DNA of 7,981 bases. Source: Rubrivivax sp. (lineage in GTDB: Bacteria; Pseudomonadota; Gammaproteobacteria; Burkholderiales; Burkholderiaceae). The stretch spans positions 1 through 7,981 of the forward strand of contig SEEY01000156.1 of assembly GCA_004211235.1 (NCBI GenBank). The letters run 5' to 3'. Of this stretch, positions 5,688 to 7,981 are shown in pieces. Every line of letters starts with the position of its first letter. Within the stretch, counting starts at the first letter, position 1. A program made the position numbers and the translations under genes. The notes below the pieces were generated by a model. The model searched no databases. It was not told the origin of the DNA and saw nothing but the letters and a program-made list of their open reading frames with translations.

Positions 5688-5722
5688 AAAAAAGTGAAGC
5701 CCGCGGTAGAGAGCCGCGGGCC
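5688..5722 (-). terminator. Intrinsic terminator or attenuator between the binding-protein gene and livH
   Basis: On the minus strand, GCCCGCGG (5721-5714) and CCGCGGGC (5706-5699) form a perfect 8-bp all-GC stem with a 7-nt loop, extendable by one G-T pair at its base. It is followed by TTCACTTTTTT (5698-5688). The T-tract is slightly displaced from the stem, which suggests incomplete termination. It lies 18 bp after the binding-protein stop. A partial stop here would leave the binding protein in excess over the permease and ATPase subunits, as is known for several binding-protein-dependent importers. The hairpin could also protect the upstream message from 3' decay. Confidence 0.78.
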
Positions 5723-5739
5723 GTCGAGGCTGAGGACGC

Positions 5740-6891
5740 TTACTTCTCGATCGCGTAGCGGCCGTTCTTGGTCACGCTGACGATGGCGGTCTGGCTGGCG
5801 TCGTAGCCGGCCGGGTTGCCGGCCTTGTCGGTCGCGCGGCGGAAAGCGAAACCACCCGTGGCGCCCGTCCATTTCACATCGGGCAGCGCGCTGCGCAGCG
5901 CGGCGCGGTCCTTGGCGAGGTCGCCAGTGAGCTTCACCTTTTTCAGCGCCTGGGCCGTGATGTACATCGCGTCGTAGGCCTGGGCCGCGAACTGGTCGGG
6001 CGCCGACTTGTGCTTGCTCGTGTAGGCCACGACGAAGGCGCCGTTCTCCTTGGTCTGGTTCTCGATGGACCAGGGGCTGCCGATCCAAAGGCCGTCGGAC
6101 GCCCCCTTGGCGAGCTCGAACACCTTCACCGAGTTCATGCCGTTGCCGCCGATGACGGGGACGTTCAGGCCCAGCTGGCGGGCCTGCACCATGACGGGCG
6201 CTCCCTCGGCGATCAGCGCCGAAAGCACCAGCGCGTCGGGGCTGGTCGCCTTGATCTTGGTGAGCTGAGCCTTGAAGTCGACGTCGCCCTTCGCGAAGGT
6301 CTCGGTCGTCGTGACGGCGATCTTCTGTGCTTCCAGCGCCTTCCTGAAGTTGTCGTAGCCGCTCTTGGTGAAGACGTCGTCGTTGCCGTACAGCACGGCC
6401 ACTTTCTTGATGCCCAGCTTCTTGGCGGCGGTAGACAGCGTGACCGGCAGCACGTCGGCCTCAGTGACCGAGTTGCGGAAAACATGATCACCGATGGACG
6501 TGATGCCGTCGGCCGTGTTGGACGTGCCGAAGACGACGATCTTCGCGGCCTGCGCAATGGGATCGGCGGCCTGCGCGGAATTGGACAGCGTGGGGCCAAA
6601 CAGCATCAGCACCTTGTCCTGGAAGATCAGTTTCTTGAAAACGTTGATCGCCTCTTCCTTCTTGCCCTGCTCGTCCTCGATCACCAGCACCAGCTTGTTG
6701 CCGTTGATGCCCCCGGCTGCATTGATCTCGTCGGCCGCGAGCTGGAAGCCGGCGCGGATGCTCTGGCCGTACTGCGCAGCACCGCCCGACAGCGCCTCGG
6801 CCACGCCCAGCTTGATATCGGCGGCCTGCGCCAGCCCGGCGAGGACGGCGATTGCGGCAATCGCGAGCGGCTTGAGGGTGCGAATGATCAT
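5740..6891 (-). CDS. livK: Periplasmic substrate-binding protein of the HAAT ABC importer (LivK/LivJ-like)
   Basis: A type I periplasmic binding protein, 383 residues. Residues 1-23 are a classic Sec signal peptide: positive start MIIRTLK, hydrophobic core, cleavage after AQA, no lipobox cysteine. The mature protein of about 360 residues is therefore soluble in the periplasm of a Gram-negative cell. The family block LSGGAAQYGQSIRAGFQLAA (34-53) leading into DEINAAGGING is clear. The loops expected to contact the ligand are GPTLSNSA (99-106) and GTSNTADG (122-129). They differ from E. coli LivJ, so a branched-chain amino acid is only one candidate; other amino acids, amides or aromatic acids are transported by relatives. 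The ATG has AGGAG (6901-6905) 9 nt upstream. The gene lies 48 bp after pmbA, 64 bp before livH, and is followed by a terminator-like hairpin. I use livK for the family; orthology to a specific E. coli paralogue is not shown. Confidence 0.93.
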   Translation of the reverse strand: MIIRTLKPLAIAAIAVLAGLAQAADIKLGVAEALSGGAAQYGQSIRAGFQLAADEINAAGGINGNKLVLVIEDEQGKKEEAINVFKKLIFQDKVLMLFGPTLSNSAQAADPIAQAAKIVVFGTSNTADGITSIGDHVFRNSVTEADVLPVTLSTAAKKLGIKKVAVLYGNDDVFTKSGYDNFRKALEAQKIAVTTTETFAKGDVDFKAQLTKIKATSPDALVLSALIAEGAPVMVQARQLGLNVPVIGGNGMNSVKVFELAKGASDGLWIGSPWSIENQTKENGAFVVAYTSKHKSAPDQFAAQAYDAMYITAQALKKVKLTGDLAKDRAALRSALPDVKWTGATGGFAFRRATDKAGNPAGYDASQTAIVSVTKNGRYAIEK

Positions 6892-6939
6892 CTCCGGAAG
6901 CTCCTGGTGAGGTTGGGCGCAGTCAGCGTTGGATGATAG

Positions 6940-7981
6940 TTAGTTGCCTGCGAGCTTCATGCCCGTCACCAGCATCGAGCCGACGGTCTTGGTGCCCATC
7001 GAATACTCGTCGGCGCCAATGCCGACGATGTTCTGCAGCATGTCGCGCAGGTTGCCCGCAATGGTCACCTCATGTACGGGGTAAGCAATCTCGCCGTTCT
7101 CGACCCAGTAGCCGCTGGCGCCGCGCGAATAGTCACCGGTCACGTAGTTCACGCCCTGCCCCATCAGCTCCGTGACGAGCAGGCCCCGGCCCAGACGCCG
7201 GATCATCGTTGGCAGGTCGTCGCCGGGCGCGGTCGCGCGGCTGGTCATGCGCAGGTTGTGCGAGCCGCCGGCGTGGCCGGTCGTCTTCATGCCCAGCTTG
7301 CGCGCCGAATAGCTCGACAGGAAATAGCCCTGCAGCACGCCGCCTTCCACGACCGAGCGCGCGCGGGTCGTGACACCCTCGTCGTCGAACGGCGAACTGC
7401 CCTTGCCCTTGGGCACATGCGGGTCCTCGGCAATGTCGATATGCGCCGCCGTGACCGGCTTGCCCAGGCTGTCGAGCAGGAAGGTCGTGCGGCGGTACAG
7501 CGCGCCGCCGCTGGTGGCCTGCACGAGCGCCCCGAGCAGGCCGATGGCCACGGTGCTCTCGAACAGCACCGGCACCTCGGCCGTGGCCACCTTCCGTGCC
7601 TTCAGCCGCGACAGCGCACGCTCGGCGGCATAGCGGCCGATGGCCTCCGGCGAGGCCAGGTCCGCGGCCGAGCGCATTGAGCTGTACCAGGCGTCGCGCT
7701 GCATGCCCGCACCGCGGCCGGCGATGGGCGCCACCGACAGCGAATGCCGCGAGCTGGCATAGCCGCCACGGAAGCCGCGCGTGTTGCCCATCCAGAAATG
7801 CGACTGCTGCGCCGACACGGCCGCGCCCTCGCTGTTGGTGATGCGCTTGTCCACGCCGAGCGCCGCGGCTTCGCAGCGCAGCGCGATCTCGGCCGCGGCG
7901 GCAGCGTCGATGGCCCAGGGGTGGAAGAGGTCCAGTTGCGGCCGCGCGGCGGCGTCCAGCGCCAGGTCGGCTTCGTCCGGC
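6940..7981 (-). CDS. pmbA: Metalloprotease-associated protein PmbA/TldE, 5' end cut off by window
   Basis: The C-terminal 346 residues of a TldD/PmbA family protein; the frame is open to the right edge and about 100 N-terminal residues are missing, given a usual length near 450. The GTG at 7854 is an internal valine (ALGVDKRITNSEG), not the start. Hallmarks in visible numbering are DLFHPW (17-22), RITNSEG (46-52), SSPFDDEG (195-202), and the long GQGVNYVTGDYSRGASGYW block (274-292) with VENGEI. Where TldD carries its HExxxH zinc site this protein reads LFESTVAIGLLGAL (139-152), with no histidines, which identifies it as PmbA/TldE rather than TldD. From family knowledge, TldD and TldE form a cytoplasmic heterodimeric protease that matures microcin B17 and degrades the CcdA antitoxin in E. 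coli. The gene ends 48 bp before the binding-protein gene on the same strand with no visible terminator. Confidence 0.96.
   Translation of the reverse strand, partial: PDEADLALDAAARPQLDLFHPWAIDAAAAAEIALRCEAAALGVDKRITNSEGAAVSAQQSHFWMGNTRGFRGGYASSRHSLSVAPIAGRGAGMQRDAWYSSMRSAADLASPEAIGRYAAERALSRLKARKVATAEVPVLFESTVAIGLLGALVQATSGGALYRRTTFLLDSLGKPVTAAHIDIAEDPHVPKGKGSSPFDDEGVTTRARSVVEGGVLQGYFLSSYSARKLGMKTTGHAGGSHNLRMTSRATAPGDDLPTMIRRLGRGLLVTELMGQGVNYVTGDYSRGASGYWVENGEIAYPVHEVTIAGNLRDMLQNIVGIGADEYSMGTKTVGSMLVTGMKLAGN

Noticed and set aside
5001..5780. Plus-strand frame of 259 codons opposite livH
   Set aside because: Gln/Arg/His-rich shadow of LivH hydrophobic codons, and it runs through the hairpin region.
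6010..6936. Plus-strand frame of 308 codons opposite the binding-protein gene
   Set aside because: Shadow of a protein with a clear signal peptide and family motifs on the other strand.
6933..6938. TATCAT on the minus strand as a -10 box for the binding-protein gene
   Set aside because: No -35-like hexamer lies 16-18 bp upstream, so it is not enough to call a promoter.
6940..7981. Identification of the right-hand gene as tldD
   Set aside because: The HExxxH metal site of TldD is absent; the corresponding segment reads FESTVAIGLLGAL, the PmbA/TldE pattern.
1..7981. Signs of a mobile element, prophage, CRISPR array, toxin-antitoxin or defence island
   Set aside because: No transposase, integrase, repeat array or defence-type domain is present; every sizeable frame is a housekeeping or transport gene with uniform high-GC codon use.

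Overview
This is an ordinary-looking high-GC chromosomal segment from a Gram-negative bacterium, most likely a betaproteobacterium of the order Burkholderiales. That rests on three things: the S21 protein sequence with its LPKKLY C-terminus, rpsU being followed by a GatB/YqeY-domain gene, and the Sec-exported, non-lipoprotein solute-binding protein of the ABC importer. The taxonomic call is inference from gene content, not from a search. Almost all of the window is coding. I see no mobile element, CRISPR array, tRNA or rRNA gene.

Left half, plus strand (1-2439). The 3' part of a YhiN/HI0933-family flavoprotein gene enters from the left edge. A 151-bp intergenic region follows, holding a perfect 7-bp inverted repeat, a good sigma70 promoter that overlaps it, and a leader of about 108 nt. 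Next come rpsU (ribosomal protein S21), a strong intrinsic terminator, yqeY (GatB/YqeY tRNA-associated domain) and a small DUF442/TIGR01244 protein with a rhodanese-like CRSGAR active-site loop. The dnaG-rpoD genes that follow rpsU in the classical macromolecular-synthesis operon are not here.

Right half, minus strand (2446-7981). Reading right to left: the C-terminal three quarters of pmbA/tldE (TldD/PmbA protease partner), then a complete branched-chain-amino-acid-type (HAAT) ABC importer in the order binding protein, LivH, LivM, LivG, LivF. The last four are translationally coupled, with overlaps of 1 and 4 bp and one 1-bp gap. A perfect 8-bp stem with a T-rich tail lies between the binding-protein gene and livH. 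It probably makes the binding protein more abundant than the membrane complex.

The two halves converge with only 6 bp between the DUF442 and livF stop codons. Nothing here amounts to a new biological system. The points most worth a second look are regulatory: the palindrome over the rpsU -35 box, the hairpin ahead of livH combined with a GTG start and no visible Shine-Dalgarno, and the terminator that separates rpsU from yqeY.
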